From positions 1 to 64,000 of the forward strand of contig NZ_JAKCMV010000043.1 in assembly GCF_021440515.1 (NCBI RefSeq): a stretch of 64,000 bases of DNA, given 5' to 3'. The notes under the pieces are model-generated. The model worked only from the letters and a program-made list of their open reading frames with translations, did no database searches and had not been told where the DNA came from. Both the position numbers and the translations under genes were made by a program. Source of the stretch: Enterobacter asburiae (GTDB lineage Bacteria; Pseudomonadota; Gammaproteobacteria; Enterobacterales; Enterobacteriaceae). Shown piece by piece: positions 18,703-27,088 of this stretch. Positions within the stretch are counted from its first letter, which is position 1, and the number at the start of each line of letters is the position of its first letter.

Positions 18703-19599
18703 TTACGCCATCCTGACTCTTCTGAACCAGGTCTCCGGCTTCATAAACATCACCATATTTCCCCCCAGAATCAGCACCAGCCCAACAATTCCGTTGATAT
18801 GCCAGACATACCCTTCGTACACCGTTGAAATAGACAGCGCCACCAGCGGGAACAGCAGGGTGCTGTAGGCCGCTTTCCCTGCGCCAATGCGTCCTACCAG
18901 CGTGAAGTAAGCGCCAAACGCAATGACCGAGCCAAACAGCGCCAGATAGAGCAGCGCGCCGATATAGCTCACCGTCCACTCCGGCACAAAGCTATCGCCC
19001 CGGAACAGCGCGATACAGCCCATCACCAGCGTCCCGTACAGCATCGCCCAGGCGTTGGTGGTCATGGTTTCCAGCCCGTTACGCTGGTGGCGGAGGCTGA
19101 TCATATTGCCCAGCGAGAAACCGTAGGTGCCGAGCGCGGACAGGCCAATGCCCGTCAAGAGCGACGCGCTCCAGCCGCTGGCGAGCAAATCGTCCCAGAA
19201 GAGGGTGATGATGCCGATTAACCCCAGCGCCGCCGCCGTCCAGAAGCGGGCAGGCGGGCGTTGTCCGAAGAAGATAAAGCTGTTGATGGCGTTATACAGC
19301 ACCGCCATGCTGAAAATCACCGACTCCAGCCCGGTGTTAATGTGCGACGCGGCGGTGTAAAAGCACCAGAAGTTGAAGCAGAAGACGCAGCAGCCCTGCA
19401 CCATGCAAAACAGGTGGTCGCGCAGGGCCAGCTTGCGCAGGCGGCGCAGGGCGATCAGGACTACCATCATGATGGCGCAGGCCACGGCAAAGCGCCAGAA
19501 AATGGAGACCGGCGCCGCGACGGGTCCCTGTTGCAGGAAAATCGCAATCCAGGTGGTTCCCCAAATCACCACCACCAGTCCGTATAACAATGCGTTCAT
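18703..19599 (-). CDS. EamA/DMT-family exporter
   Basis: Inner-membrane drug/metabolite transporter, 298 aa, with about ten helices in two EamA halves. The first half opens with YGLVVVIWGTTWIAIFLQQG and the second carries GSVIAFGAYFTLVGRIGAGKAAYSTLLFPLVAL-type features near residues 235-265. Substrates of this family are often amino acids or other metabolites; none can be assigned here. The start at 19599 has GAGAAGAGAGAAAAC before it. The gene is divergent from an AraC-family regulator (176 bp between starts), which is the likely regulator. Confidence 0.88.
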   Translation of the reverse strand: MNALLYGLVVVIWGTTWIAIFLQQGPVAAPVSIFWRFAVACAIMMVVLIALRRLRKLALRDHLFCMVQGCCVFCFNFWCFYTAASHINTGLESVIFSMAVLYNAINSFIFFGQRPPARFWTAAALGLIGIITLFWDDLLASGWSASLLTGIGLSALGTYGFSLGNMISLRHQRNGLETMTTNAWAMLYGTLVMGCIALFRGDSFVPEWTVSYIGALLYLALFGSVIAFGAYFTLVGRIGAGKAAYSTLLFPLVALSISTVYEGYVWHINGIVGLVLILGGNMVMFMKPETWFRRVRMA

Positions 19600-19774
19600 G
19601 TTTTCTCTCTTCTCAAGCGTCGGAAACCCGCATTGTGTCGCCACAGGCGAAGCCGCGCTGTCACAGACTTGCGCGCGACTTGCAAATTCTTGCGCTTTTT
19701 TCTCGCGAGCCTACTGGCAACCGAGGGCAACACTTCTTAGACTGAGACTCCTTATCAATAACGTGTTAACGGTT

Positions 19775-20647
19775 ATGTCTCACGCTTACGACACCTTCGA
19801 AACGCTTAGCCAACAGAACGCCGTGCTGCGGGAGACCGTGGCGCTCAACTCCGGCATTCAGCTGGCGGCGTGGTACAACAAGCACGACACCATTACCGTT
19901 AAAAGCAATCACCACACCCTGAGCCTGTACGTGGCCGACGGCTACGAGAGCTATCAAAAAACGCCGGGCGGCTGGAAGAACGGCGGCGGGCCGGACCGTT
20001 TCTGCCTGATGCCAAAAGAGAGCGAATCGACGTGGGATATCCGCGACGACCTGTCGTTTGTGCATCTCTACTGCACCGACGAGCATCTGCGGGACGTGGG
20101 GGAGAAAATCTGGGATCGCCGTCCGCTCTCCCTGACGCTGGATGAAAAAATCTTCGGCAGCGATCCGAAAATCACCGCCCTGTACCGTCAGTTTTTGCTC
20201 GGCTGCGACTGGCAGCAAAAGGCCAATCAGCTGACGCTGAGTACCGCCTCCACGCTGCTGCTGACCCACCTGCTGCAAAACTACTCCAACGTGCAGTGGA
20301 AGCTGCCGGTGGTGACCGGGGGATTATCGCCGTTTGTCCTGCGCAACGTGCTGGCGTTTATCGAAGAGAACCTCGCCCAGCCGCTGACCCTTGCAGAACT
20401 GGCGGCGCAGGCCGCGCTGAGCGAATATCACTTTGCGCGCATGTTCCGCCAGTCGATGCAGCAGGCCCCGCACCAGTACGTGATGCAGCGCCGGATGGAA
20501 AAAGCCAAAACCCTGGTGATGCACACCCAACAGCCGCTCACCGATATCGCGCTGGCCTGCGGGTTTAACTCGGCCAGCCACTTCAGCAACCGCTTTCGCA
20601 GCGTGACGGGCGTAACGCCTTCGCAGCTACGCGCGGCGGGTGCGTGA
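19775..20647 (+). CDS. AraC-family transcriptional regulator
   Basis: Regulator of 290 aa. The N-terminal half is a cupin-like effector domain of the AraC-binding type, and the C-terminal half has two helix-turn-helix motifs at about 195-288 (LTLAELAAQAALSEYHFARM and LTDIALACGFNSASHFSNRF). The start at 19775 (MSHAYDTFE) has a weak ribosome site; a GTG at 19763 in the same frame is an alternative. It is divergent from the EamA exporter and probably controls it. Its last 21 bp overlap the end of convergent ydcO. I do not recall it at this place in E. coli, so it may have arrived with the exporter. Confidence 0.86.
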   Translation: MSHAYDTFETLSQQNAVLRETVALNSGIQLAAWYNKHDTITVKSNHHTLSLYVADGYESYQKTPGGWKNGGGPDRFCLMPKESESTWDIRDDLSFVHLYCTDEHLRDVGEKIWDRRPLSLTLDEKIFGSDPKITALYRQFLLGCDWQQKANQLTLSTASTLLLTHLLQNYSNVQWKLPVVTGGLSPFVLRNVLAFIEENLAQPLTLAELAAQAALSEYHFARMFRQSMQQAPHQYVMQRRMEKAKTLVMHTQQPLTDIALACGFNSASHFSNRFRSVTGVTPSQLRAAGA

Positions 20648-21793
20648 CAGCAGGGCGTAACACATCCCGCCGCCAACCAGCCCCCAGAATGCTGAACCAA
20701 TACCCAGAACCGTAACCCCGCTGGCGGTCATCAGGAAGGTGACGATCGCCGCGTCCCGCTCTGCTTCATGATTTAACGCCTGATACAGGCTGCCGCCGAT
20801 GGTGCCAAGCAGCGCCAGCCCGGCCAGCGTCTGGATCCAGCTGAGCGGCAGGGCGGCCATCAGCCCGGCGATCGACCCGCCAAAAATCCCCGCCAGCAGA
20901 TAAAAAATGCCTGCCGCTGCCGCCGCAATCCAGCGCTTGTCCGCATCCGGGTGCGCGTCCGGGCTTTGGCAGATGGCGGCGGTGATCGCCGCAATGCAGA
21001 TGGAGAAGACGCCGAAGGGGGAAAAGAGCAGCGCTAACCCGCCGGTTACGATGATTAACGGCGACACCGCCAGCGTATAGCCCGAGGCCTTCATGGTGGC
21101 AAACCCCGGCGCGTTCTGCGACGCCATCGTTACCAGGAAGAAGGGCAGCCCGATGCTTACCAGGCTCGTAAAGCGGAATTCCGGGGCAATAAACTGCGGC
21201 ATCACCACGGAGAAAGTGAGTTTATCCGTGACAACGTCACCGTCCGCCCAGGCGACGATGGTGCCCACCAGCAGCGTGGCGACGATGGCGTAGCGCGGGG
21301 CAAACGCTTTAGCCATCAGCCAGGCGGCGAACATGCTGCCGCACAGCAGGAAATGCCCGTCGAGGTGGCTGAACGCCTGTAGGCCAAAGCGCAGCAAGAC
21401 GCCTGCCAGCATCGCGGCGGCAAGAGAGTGCGGGATAAGCTTCATCAGCCGGGCAAACAGTCCGGTTACGCCGCAGAGCAAAATCAGCGCGTTGGCAAAG
21501 ACGAAAACGCCAATGGTTTCCGCGAGGGTTACGTCGTGCAGGCTGGTGGCGAGCAGCGCGGCGCCGGGCGTTGACCAGGCGGTGAGGACAGGGGCTTTGT
21601 ACCACCAGGAGAGCGCCAGCGTGCTGAGGCCCATCCCCAGCCCGAGCGCGGTCATCCAGCCGGCAATCTGCTGCGGGTTAGCGCCTGCGGCCGCGGCGGC
21701 CTGCCAGATGATGGCCGCCGAGCTGGCATAACCGACAAGGACGGCGACAAACCCGGCCAGGACGGCGGGAAAAAGCGGTGTTGAACTGCGCAT
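20627..21793 (-). CDS. ydcO: BenE-family membrane transporter YdcO
   Basis: Inner-membrane protein of 388 aa with about twelve helices, in the benzoate/H+ symporter (BenE) family. Typical features are VGYASSAAIIWQAAAAAGA near the N-terminus and VTMASQNAPGF in the middle (about 220-230). E. coli YdcO is similar in size and is likewise divergent from ydcN/sutR. SutR regulates sulfur-utilisation genes, so YdcO may carry a sulfur compound instead of benzoate, but that is inference. A pair of repeated palindromes lies in the shared promoter. Confidence 0.93.
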   Translation of the reverse strand: MRSSTPLFPAVLAGFVAVLVGYASSAAIIWQAAAAAGANPQQIAGWMTALGLGMGLSTLALSWWYKAPVLTAWSTPGAALLATSLHDVTLAETIGVFVFANALILLCGVTGLFARLMKLIPHSLAAAMLAGVLLRFGLQAFSHLDGHFLLCGSMFAAWLMAKAFAPRYAIVATLLVGTIVAWADGDVVTDKLTFSVVMPQFIAPEFRFTSLVSIGLPFFLVTMASQNAPGFATMKASGYTLAVSPLIIVTGGLALLFSPFGVFSICIAAITAAICQSPDAHPDADKRWIAAAAAGIFYLLAGIFGGSIAGLMAALPLSWIQTLAGLALLGTIGGSLYQALNHEAERDAAIVTFLMTASGVTVLGIGSAFWGLVGGGMCYALLSRTRRA

Positions 21794-21805
21794 GAAAACT
21801 CCATC

Positions 21806-21851
21806 GTGCGTTATAGCGTCCGCGGTAATGTATCACTGTGCGTTATAGCGT
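21806..21851. promoter_or_regulatory. Duplicated operator candidate between ydcO and sutR
   Basis: GTGCGTTATAGCGT occurs at 21806-21819 and again, identical, at 21838-21851. The 32-bp start-to-start spacing is three helical turns. Each copy is itself a near-palindrome, CG(T/C)TATA(A/G)CG. The position in the divergent ydcO/sutR promoter fits binding by SutR. There is no experimental support here. Confidence 0.6.
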
Positions 21852-21887
21852 ACAAGTGGTACACTTTGCGCCAACGGGAGGAATATC

Positions 21888-22415
21888 ATGGACATCACGC
21901 AACATCTTGCATCCACGCTGAAAACCCTGCGTCAGGCGCGCGGGTGGAGCCTGTCGAAGCTTGCCGACGAAACGGGCGTGTCGAAGGCGATGCTCGGGCA
22001 AATCGAGCGCAACGAATCCAGCCCGACGGTCTCGACGCTGTGGAAAATCGCCACCGGGCTTAACGTCCCGTTTTCAGCCTTTATAGCCCCTGACGACAGC
22101 CCGGAAGCGGTGTTTGATCCGCAGCAGCAGGCGATGGTCGTTAAGCCGCTATTCCCCTGGGACGAGGCGCTGAAGTACGATCATTTCTCGATAATGCTGG
22201 CACCCGGCGCGCTGAGCGAATCCACGCCGCACGAGAAAGGGGTGATTGAACATGTGGTGGTGATAAGCGGCGAGCTGGAGATGCAAATCGACGGCGAATG
22301 GCGCGTCATTGCGGCTGATTCCGGCGTGAGATTTGCAGGCGATAAACCGCACGCCTACCGCAACCGCAGCGCCCGGACGGTGCACTTTCATTCACTGATC
22401 CATTATCCCCGCTGA
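21888..22415 (+). CDS. sutR: XRE-cupin transcriptional regulator SutR
   Basis: Regulator of 175 aa (E. coli YdcN/SutR, 178 aa). An N-terminal Xre helix-turn-helix lies at about residues 8-62 (LRQARGWSLSKLADETGVSK, GQIERNESSPTVSTLWKIA), followed by a cupin effector domain at about 100-170 (HEKGVIEHVVVISGELEM). GGGAGGA precedes the ATG. E. coli SutR represses or activates genes of sulfur utilisation. It is divergent from ydcO with two identical 14-bp repeats between them, probably its own operators. Confidence 0.94.
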   Translation: MDITQHLASTLKTLRQARGWSLSKLADETGVSKAMLGQIERNESSPTVSTLWKIATGLNVPFSAFIAPDDSPEAVFDPQQQAMVVKPLFPWDEALKYDHFSIMLAPGALSESTPHEKGVIEHVVVISGELEMQIDGEWRVIAADSGVRFAGDKPHAYRNRSARTVHFHSLIHYPR

Positions 22416-22454
22416 CGAGAGAGATCTCCAAAAAATATGGGGCACGAAACCATT

Positions 22455-22490
22455 CCCTCGCCCCTTTGGGGAGAGGGTTAGGGTGAGGGG
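22455..22490. repeat. Short palindromic repeat, copy 2
   Basis: CCCTCGCCCC (22455-22464) and GGGGAGAGGG (22468-22477) with loop TTT, followed by TTAGGGTGAGGGG. The palindrome and tail match the copy at 11613-11645, with the tail continuing in the same direction. Confidence 0.85.
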
Positions 22491-22564
22491 AACATACGGC
22501 TCAGGTGGTCATTCCGTTCACCTTAGGTTCCTTGCTTCTCTGACGCCACACTACTTGTGAACGT

Positions 22565-22754
22565 GTCAGGGCGGTTCACCGCCACCGCCCTGACCACCCG
22601 GGCTCCCGGCAAGAAAATCGCCGCTTCGCGGTGACCCTCAGCTTATTCCTTTCGGCTTTCGGGTCGGGCGCGATGCAACGTCCCTGTAAAGCGCGCCCTC
22701 TCGGCGCATCCCTGCGCCTCGCCCCGGCCTACAGGAAACGCTTCGGCGATTTTC
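22565..22754. repeat. GC-rich block of inverted repeats, possible intergenic element or structured RNA
   Basis: GTCAGGGCGG (22565-22574) and CCGCCCTGAC (22585-22594) form a perfect 10-bp stem. GAAAATCGCCG (22613-22623) and its exact complement CGGCGATTTTC (22744-22754) could close a domain of about 140 nt. The enclosed stretch has further short GC-rich hairpins. It does not look like a REP or ERIC sequence. I cannot name it. Confidence 0.4.
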
Positions 22755-22929
22755 AGCCGGACTATGGCGTCGCTGTAACGTCTTTATCTCTATAAATAAT
22801 TCTCACCGCTTTATGAGAAAAAATTACTGGTAATCTTCCAGCCCGCTGACGCTACGCAAAACTGTTTCGCTGGCGCAGACTTCTGACTACAATAGCCGCC
22901 ATTTTGACCATAACGGATAACGACGACGT

Positions 22930-24894
22930 ATGCGCCTGCAATCCCATCATCTTGAACTTTTAAGCCCGGCCCGCGACGCCGCCATTGCCCGTGAAGCAAT
23001 TCTTCACGGTGCCGATGCGGTCTACATTGGTGGTCCTGGCTTCGGTGCCCGCCATAACGCCAGCAACAGCCTGAGCGATATCGCCGAGCTGGTGCCGTTC
23101 GCCCATCGCTACGGGGCGAAAGTGTTCGTGACCCTGAACACCATTCTTCATGATGATGAGCTGGAGCCCGCGCAGCGTCTGATTACCGATCTCTACCAGA
23201 CCGGCGTAGATGCCCTGATCGTTCAGGACATGGGCGTGCTGGAGCTGGATATCCCGCCAATTGAACTGCACGCCAGTACTCAGTGCGATATCCGCACCGT
23301 GGAAAAGGCGACGTTTCTCTCGGACGTGGGCTTCTCGCAGATTGTGCTGGCGCGCGAGCTGAACCTGAACCAGATCCGCGATATCCACCAGGCCACAGAC
23401 GCCACCATCGAGTTCTTTATTCACGGCGCGCTGTGCGTGGCCTATTCCGGACAGTGCAACATTTCCCACGCCCAGACCGGGCGCAGCGCCAACCGTGGCG
23501 ACTGTTCGCAGGCGTGTCGTCTGCCGTACACCCTGAAAGACGACCAGGGCCGCGTGGTAGCCTTTGAAAAACACCTGCTGTCGATGAAGGACAACGATCA
23601 GACCGCCAACCTGGGCGCGCTGATTGACGCGGGCGTGCGCTCCTTCAAGATTGAAGGGCGTTACAAAGACATGAGCTACGTGAAAAACATCACCGCGCAC
23701 TACCGTCAGATGCTGGACGCCATCATTGACGATCGCGGCGACCTGGCGCGCGCGTCGGCCGGGCGTACCGAGCACTTCTTTATTCCGTCGACCGACAAAA
23801 CCTTTCATCGCGGCAGCACCGATTACTTCGTCAACGCGCGTAAGGGCGATATCGGCGCGTTCGACTCGCCGAAGTTTATCGGGCTGCCGGTAGGTGAAGT
23901 GCTGAAAGTGGCGAAAGATCACCTCGACGTGGAAGTGACCGAGCCGCTGGCGAACGGCGATGGCCTGAACGTAATGATCAAGCGTGAAGTGGTGGGTTTC
24001 CGCGCAAACAAGGTAGAGAAGACCGGTGAAAATCGCTATCGCGTCTGGCCAAACGAGATGCCCGCGGATCTCTACAAAGCCCGTCCTAACGCGGCGCTGA
24101 ACCGTAACCTCGACCACAACTGGCAGCAGGCGCTGCTGAAAACCTCCAGCGAGCGCCGCATTGCGGTGGATATCGAGCTGGGCGGCTGGGAAGAGCAGTT
24201 GATCCTGACCATGACCAGCGAAGACGGCACCAGCGTCACGCATACCCTGGACGGTCAGTTTGAGGTGGCAAACAACGCTGAAAAAGCGATGAACAGCCTG
24301 AAGGACGGCGTGGCGAAGCTCGGTCAGACCATTTACTACGCGAACCGCATTGAGGTGAATCTGCCCGACGCGCTGTTCGTGCCAAACAGCCTGCTGAACC
24401 AGTTCCGCCGTGAAACGGCAGAGATGCTGGATGAAGCACGCCTGGCGAACTACCCGCGCGGCAGCCGTAAGGCCGTTTCCGTGCCTGCGCCGGTCTACCC
24501 GGATACGCATTTGTCCTTCCTGGCGAACGTCTATAACCACAAGGCGCGCGCGTTTTATCATCGCTACGGCGTGCAGCTGATTGACGCGGCCTATGAAGCG
24601 CATGAAGAGAAGGGCGACGTCCCGGTGATGATCACCAAGCATTGTCTGCGTTTTGCCTTCAACCTGTGTCCGAAACAGGCCAAAGGCAACATCAAGAGCT
24701 GGAAAGCGACGCCGATGCAGCTGGTGAACGGCGATGAAGTGCTGACCCTGAAATTCGACTGCCGTCCGTGTGAAATGCACGTCATCGGCAAGATGAAAAA
24801 CCACATCTTCAAAATGCCGCAGCCGGGCAGCGTGGTGGCCTCGGTCAGCCCTGAAGATCTGATGAAAACCCTGCCAAAACGCAAGGGCAGCTAA
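22930..24894 (+). CDS. rlhA: 23S rRNA 5-hydroxycytidine C2501 synthase
   Basis: Peptidase U32-family RNA hydroxylase, 654 aa (E. coli YdcP/RlhA, 653 aa). It hydroxylates C2501 of 23S rRNA with prephenate-derived chemistry and an iron-sulfur cluster. The four candidate cluster cysteines are Cys169 and Cys176 (GALCVAYSGQCNISH) and Cys192 and Cys196 (GDCSQACRLPY). The N-terminus MRLQSHHLELLSPARD matches U32 proteins. A C-terminal extension from about 430 holds further conserved Cys. Its stop abuts the stop of convergent yncJ with no spacer, as in a tightly conserved ydcP-yncJ junction. Confidence 0.96.
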   Translation: MRLQSHHLELLSPARDAAIAREAILHGADAVYIGGPGFGARHNASNSLSDIAELVPFAHRYGAKVFVTLNTILHDDELEPAQRLITDLYQTGVDALIVQDMGVLELDIPPIELHASTQCDIRTVEKATFLSDVGFSQIVLARELNLNQIRDIHQATDATIEFFIHGALCVAYSGQCNISHAQTGRSANRGDCSQACRLPYTLKDDQGRVVAFEKHLLSMKDNDQTANLGALIDAGVRSFKIEGRYKDMSYVKNITAHYRQMLDAIIDDRGDLARASAGRTEHFFIPSTDKTFHRGSTDYFVNARKGDIGAFDSPKFIGLPVGEVLKVAKDHLDVEVTEPLANGDGLNVMIKREVVGFRANKVEKTGENRYRVWPNEMPADLYKARPNAALNRNLDHNWQQALLKTSSERRIAVDIELGGWEEQLILTMTSEDGTSVTHTLDGQFEVANNAEKAMNSLKDGVAKLGQTIYYANRIEVNLPDALFVPNSLLNQFRRETAEMLDEARLANYPRGSRKAVSVPAPVYPDTHLSFLANVYNHKARAFYHRYGVQLIDAAYEAHEEKGDVPVMITKHCLRFAFNLCPKQAKGNIKSWKATPMQLVNGDEVLTLKFDCRPCEMHVIGKMKNHIFKMPQPGSVVASVSPEDLMKTLPKRKGS

Positions 24895-25125
24895 TTAGCG
24901 AAAGTGAGTCTCCGGTTTGCGCGACTTCTGCCAGTGGTGGTGCTCGCGCAAACCGTCTGCTGCATCCTCCGCCCGACTGCGCAGTTCGTCGCTGTCGGCT
25001 TCATGACGAAGCTGGTGGTCAACGTTCTTCACCCACAAAAATTCATGCCCCTTGTGTCCCGCCATCAGCTGCCCTGAAAAGAGCGCGCAGATCAGCAGCA
25101 CGCCAGATAACCCCTGTTTAATCAT
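24895..25125 (-). CDS. yncJ: Small exported protein YncJ
   Basis: Protein of 76 aa, the length of E. coli YncJ, function unknown. A Sec signal peptide covers about residues 1-22 (LLICALFSGQLMA-GHKGHEF). The mature part is short, charged and conserved (WVKNVDHQLRHEADSDELR). The start at 25125 was chosen from the E. coli alignment; an upstream in-frame Met ten codons earlier is less likely. It converges on rlhA with adjacent stops. Confidence 0.92.
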   Translation of the reverse strand: MIKQGLSGVLLICALFSGQLMAGHKGHEFLWVKNVDHQLRHEADSDELRSRAEDAADGLREHHHWQKSRKPETHFR

Positions 25126-25460
25126 TCCGTTGCCCCTGCTAAATATTCCCGGCAATGATGCGGATAATTTCTTTTAGTTATTATTCAATAATTCAAATTC
25201 GCGAAAAGAGAGTGTCAGTTTCTGTGCGCACTGTGCCAGGAATAATCACCGGGGCTGATTGGGATTATTCTTAAAATGACATCGGTCATTGTCCCAAAAC
25301 TGCGTCACTTGACGGATATATGCAATGTAAAGTCAATAGAGTAAAGGAAGCGTAAAGCAAGGCTTTATTTCCACCCAAAATAAGTAAGCAAAGATAAATG
25401 GGATTAAGAGATTATTCTTATATAATGAGACTTTTCTGGCTAAGGATTGGGATCATCTAA
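25126..25460. other. 335-bp AT-rich intergenic region
   Basis: No gene seen. It lies between divergent yncJ and the small exported protein at 25461, so it must hold both promoters. A perfect dyad AATGAC(ATCG)GTCATT sits at 25275-25290. TATAAT at 25421-25426 is a good -10 for the rightward gene, but no matching -35 is obvious. Confidence 0.6.
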
Positions 25461-25835
25461 ATGAAAAGAAAAATAGCAGTGGCGGTTGCGGTGATAGCTC
25501 TGGCGGCGACGGCCTGCGTCAACTATGCCTACAGCGATAAGCCTGAATTTATGGAGTCTGCGGAGTCGCGGGTGGGATCATACTTGACCAGCGATTACGG
25601 TAAGGTTGCCTGCACCAGCACCAAAATTAATGAGCAACGCTGGGAGCTCGACTGCCTGAATCCGAGACAAGGGAAAAAATTCCAGTTTGCGGTTTATTCA
25701 GCGGAACATGCCCCTTATGAAGTGTCGCGCTCTTTCTATCTTGAAGCGATTAACGAAGACGCGAAGCAGAGCGCGGATCAGGGATTAATGCGCTATCTGC
25801 AAATTAATACCCAGGCAGGCGCAACGCAGTCCTGA
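25461..25835 (+). CDS. Small exported protein, possible lipoprotein, unknown function
   Basis: I do not recognise this 124-aa protein. It starts with a signal-like stretch (MKRKIAVAVAVIALAATAC). Cys19 could be acylated, but the -3 residue is Ala and not Leu/Val/Ile, so the lipobox is weak. Mature Cys residues near 51 and 65 may form a disulfide. No domain is apparent. TATAAT lies 35 bp before the ATG, and a strong terminator (25967-25994) lies 130 bp after the stop, so it is probably a single-gene transcript with a long 3' end. It stands between yncJ and an FtrA-like regulator and has no clear partner. Confidence 0.7.
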   Translation: MKRKIAVAVAVIALAATACVNYAYSDKPEFMESAESRVGSYLTSDYGKVACTSTKINEQRWELDCLNPRQGKKFQFAVYSAEHAPYEVSRSFYLEAINEDAKQSADQGLMRYLQINTQAGATQS

Positions 25836-25966
25836 TAATTAATGGGGTTAACAGAATTGTTTAGCCTTCGTTGAGATACGCAATGGTAGGGTACTTTTAG
25901 TCCACATCCTGTCAGGGAATGACGGGGACGTAGATACTAAAATACAAATCTATCCATGCAAGCATT

Positions 25967-25994
25967 TACCGCCATTATATGGCGGTATTTTTTT
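25967..25994 (+). terminator. Strong terminator overlapping the end of the FtrA-like gene
   Basis: TACCGCCAT (25967-25975) and ATGGCGGTA (25979-25987) pair perfectly and are followed by a run of eight or so T on the + strand. It ends the rightward transcript from 25461. The stop codon of the leftward regulator gene (25975-25977) lies inside the hairpin. Confidence 0.9.
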
Positions 25995-26997
25995 GTCCAG
26001 ATCCTGCCCCGGCGGGAGAGCCGAAAAGGGAATGTTGTTTGCGGTACTGGGCCGGAGATAGGGAAAATTGCTGGCGGAAATGGTGGCGCAGGGTGGCGGA
26101 ATGGCCAAATCCGGTCTGCTCGGCAATGCTGTCGACGCTAAGGCGGCTGTTCTCCAGATAATCTTTTACCCGCAGCAGACGTTCGTTGAGCAACCAGCGG
26201 GCCGGCGTGGTGCCCGTGGCATCCTGAAAGCGGCGTAAAAAGGTGCGCTGGCTCATTCCCACACGGCTGGCGAGGCTCTCAACGCTGTGCGGCTGTGCCA
26301 GATTCTGGTGCAGAAAATCGAACAGTTGCCCCATACGCTGGCTTTCCCGAAGCTGCGCTACCGGGCGGCTGAGCTGCTGCGTCTGCGAGCCGTCCCGGTG
26401 CGGGGGGATCACCAGCCGACGCGCCACGCGGTTAGCCGCCTCGGTGCCGTAGTCCCGGCGGATCACGTGTAAACAGAGGTCAATTCCGGCGGCGCTGCCC
26501 GCCGAGGTCAGAATGTCCCCCTCGTCCTGATAGAGCACATCTTCCACCACCTTTATGGCAGGAAAGCGCTGCCGGAGAGCGTCGGTATAGCGCCAGTGGG
26601 TGGTAGCACGTCGTCCGTCCAGCAGGCCGGAGACCGCGAGCACAAACACGCCGGAGCAAATCGACAACACCCGGCAGCCTCTGCTATTGGCCCGGCGCAG
26701 CGCCCCGCACAGCGCGTCCGGAACCGGGGCGTCCAGTCCGCGCCAGCCGGGCACCACCACCAGATCCGCGTCGTCCAGCAGGCTCAGGTCGCCGTCGGCC
26801 AGAATACGTATGCCGCCCGTCGCCCGCAGCTCGCCATCATCCACCGCCGCCACGGCGAAACGATACCAGTCATCGCCCATTTCCGGGCGGGGAAGACCGA
26901 AGATCTCGACCGCAACGCCAAACTCGAAGGTGCATAGTCCGTCATACGCCAGCACCACCACGCGCGGGCGGGCAGGCTGTCGTAAGTTTGTCATCAT
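25975..26997 (-). CDS. GlxA/FtrA-like AraC-family regulator with DJ-1/PfpI domain
   Basis: Regulator of about 340 aa. The N-terminal DJ-1/PfpI-like domain is at about 10-190 (VVVLAYDGLCTFEFGVAVEIF; the CSGVF nucleophile-elbow-like motif). C-terminal AraC helix-turn-helix pairs lie at about 230-325 (VESLASRVGMSQRTFLRRFQ, VDSIAEQTGFGHSATLRHHF). This is the FtrA arrangement. The start is uncertain: ATG codons exist at 27027, 27015, 26997 and 26994, none with a good ribosome site; I chose 26997 because the conserved domain begins shortly after it. It is divergent from a rhodanese gene, a pairing I associate with ftrA in enterobacteria. Its last codons overlap a terminator for the opposite gene. 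Confidence 0.87.
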   Translation of the reverse strand: MMTNLRQPARPRVVVLAYDGLCTFEFGVAVEIFGLPRPEMGDDWYRFAVAAVDDGELRATGGIRILADGDLSLLDDADLVVVPGWRGLDAPVPDALCGALRRANSRGCRVLSICSGVFVLAVSGLLDGRRATTHWRYTDALRQRFPAIKVVEDVLYQDEGDILTSAGSAAGIDLCLHVIRRDYGTEAANRVARRLVIPPHRDGSQTQQLSRPVAQLRESQRMGQLFDFLHQNLAQPHSVESLASRVGMSQRTFLRRFQDATGTTPARWLLNERLLRVKDYLENSRLSVDSIAEQTGFGHSATLRHHFRQQFSLSPAQYRKQHSLFGSPAGAGSGQKNTAI

Positions 26998-27088
26998 TTT
27001 GCGGTTTTCTGGCATGAGCGGATGCATTCAGTAGATGAATTTGTGAATAGAGTAGTGTTAACACAAACGCCAAACCGGAGAAAGAGTC

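Larger units (their letters stand above)
22416..22929. other. 514-bp gene-free region before rlhA
   Basis: No credible gene is visible. It holds the second copy of the short palindromic repeat (22455-22490) and then a GC-rich block rich in inverted repeats (22565-22754). The AT-richer tail contains TACAAT at 22888-22893, a possible -10 for rlhA. Nothing codes across it on either strand beyond fragments that run into rlhA out of frame. Confidence 0.7.

Noticed and set aside
22960..24804. A 614-codon open frame opposite rlhA
   Set aside because: Composition is that of an antisense shadow, and rlhA is full length with its iron-sulfur cysteines.
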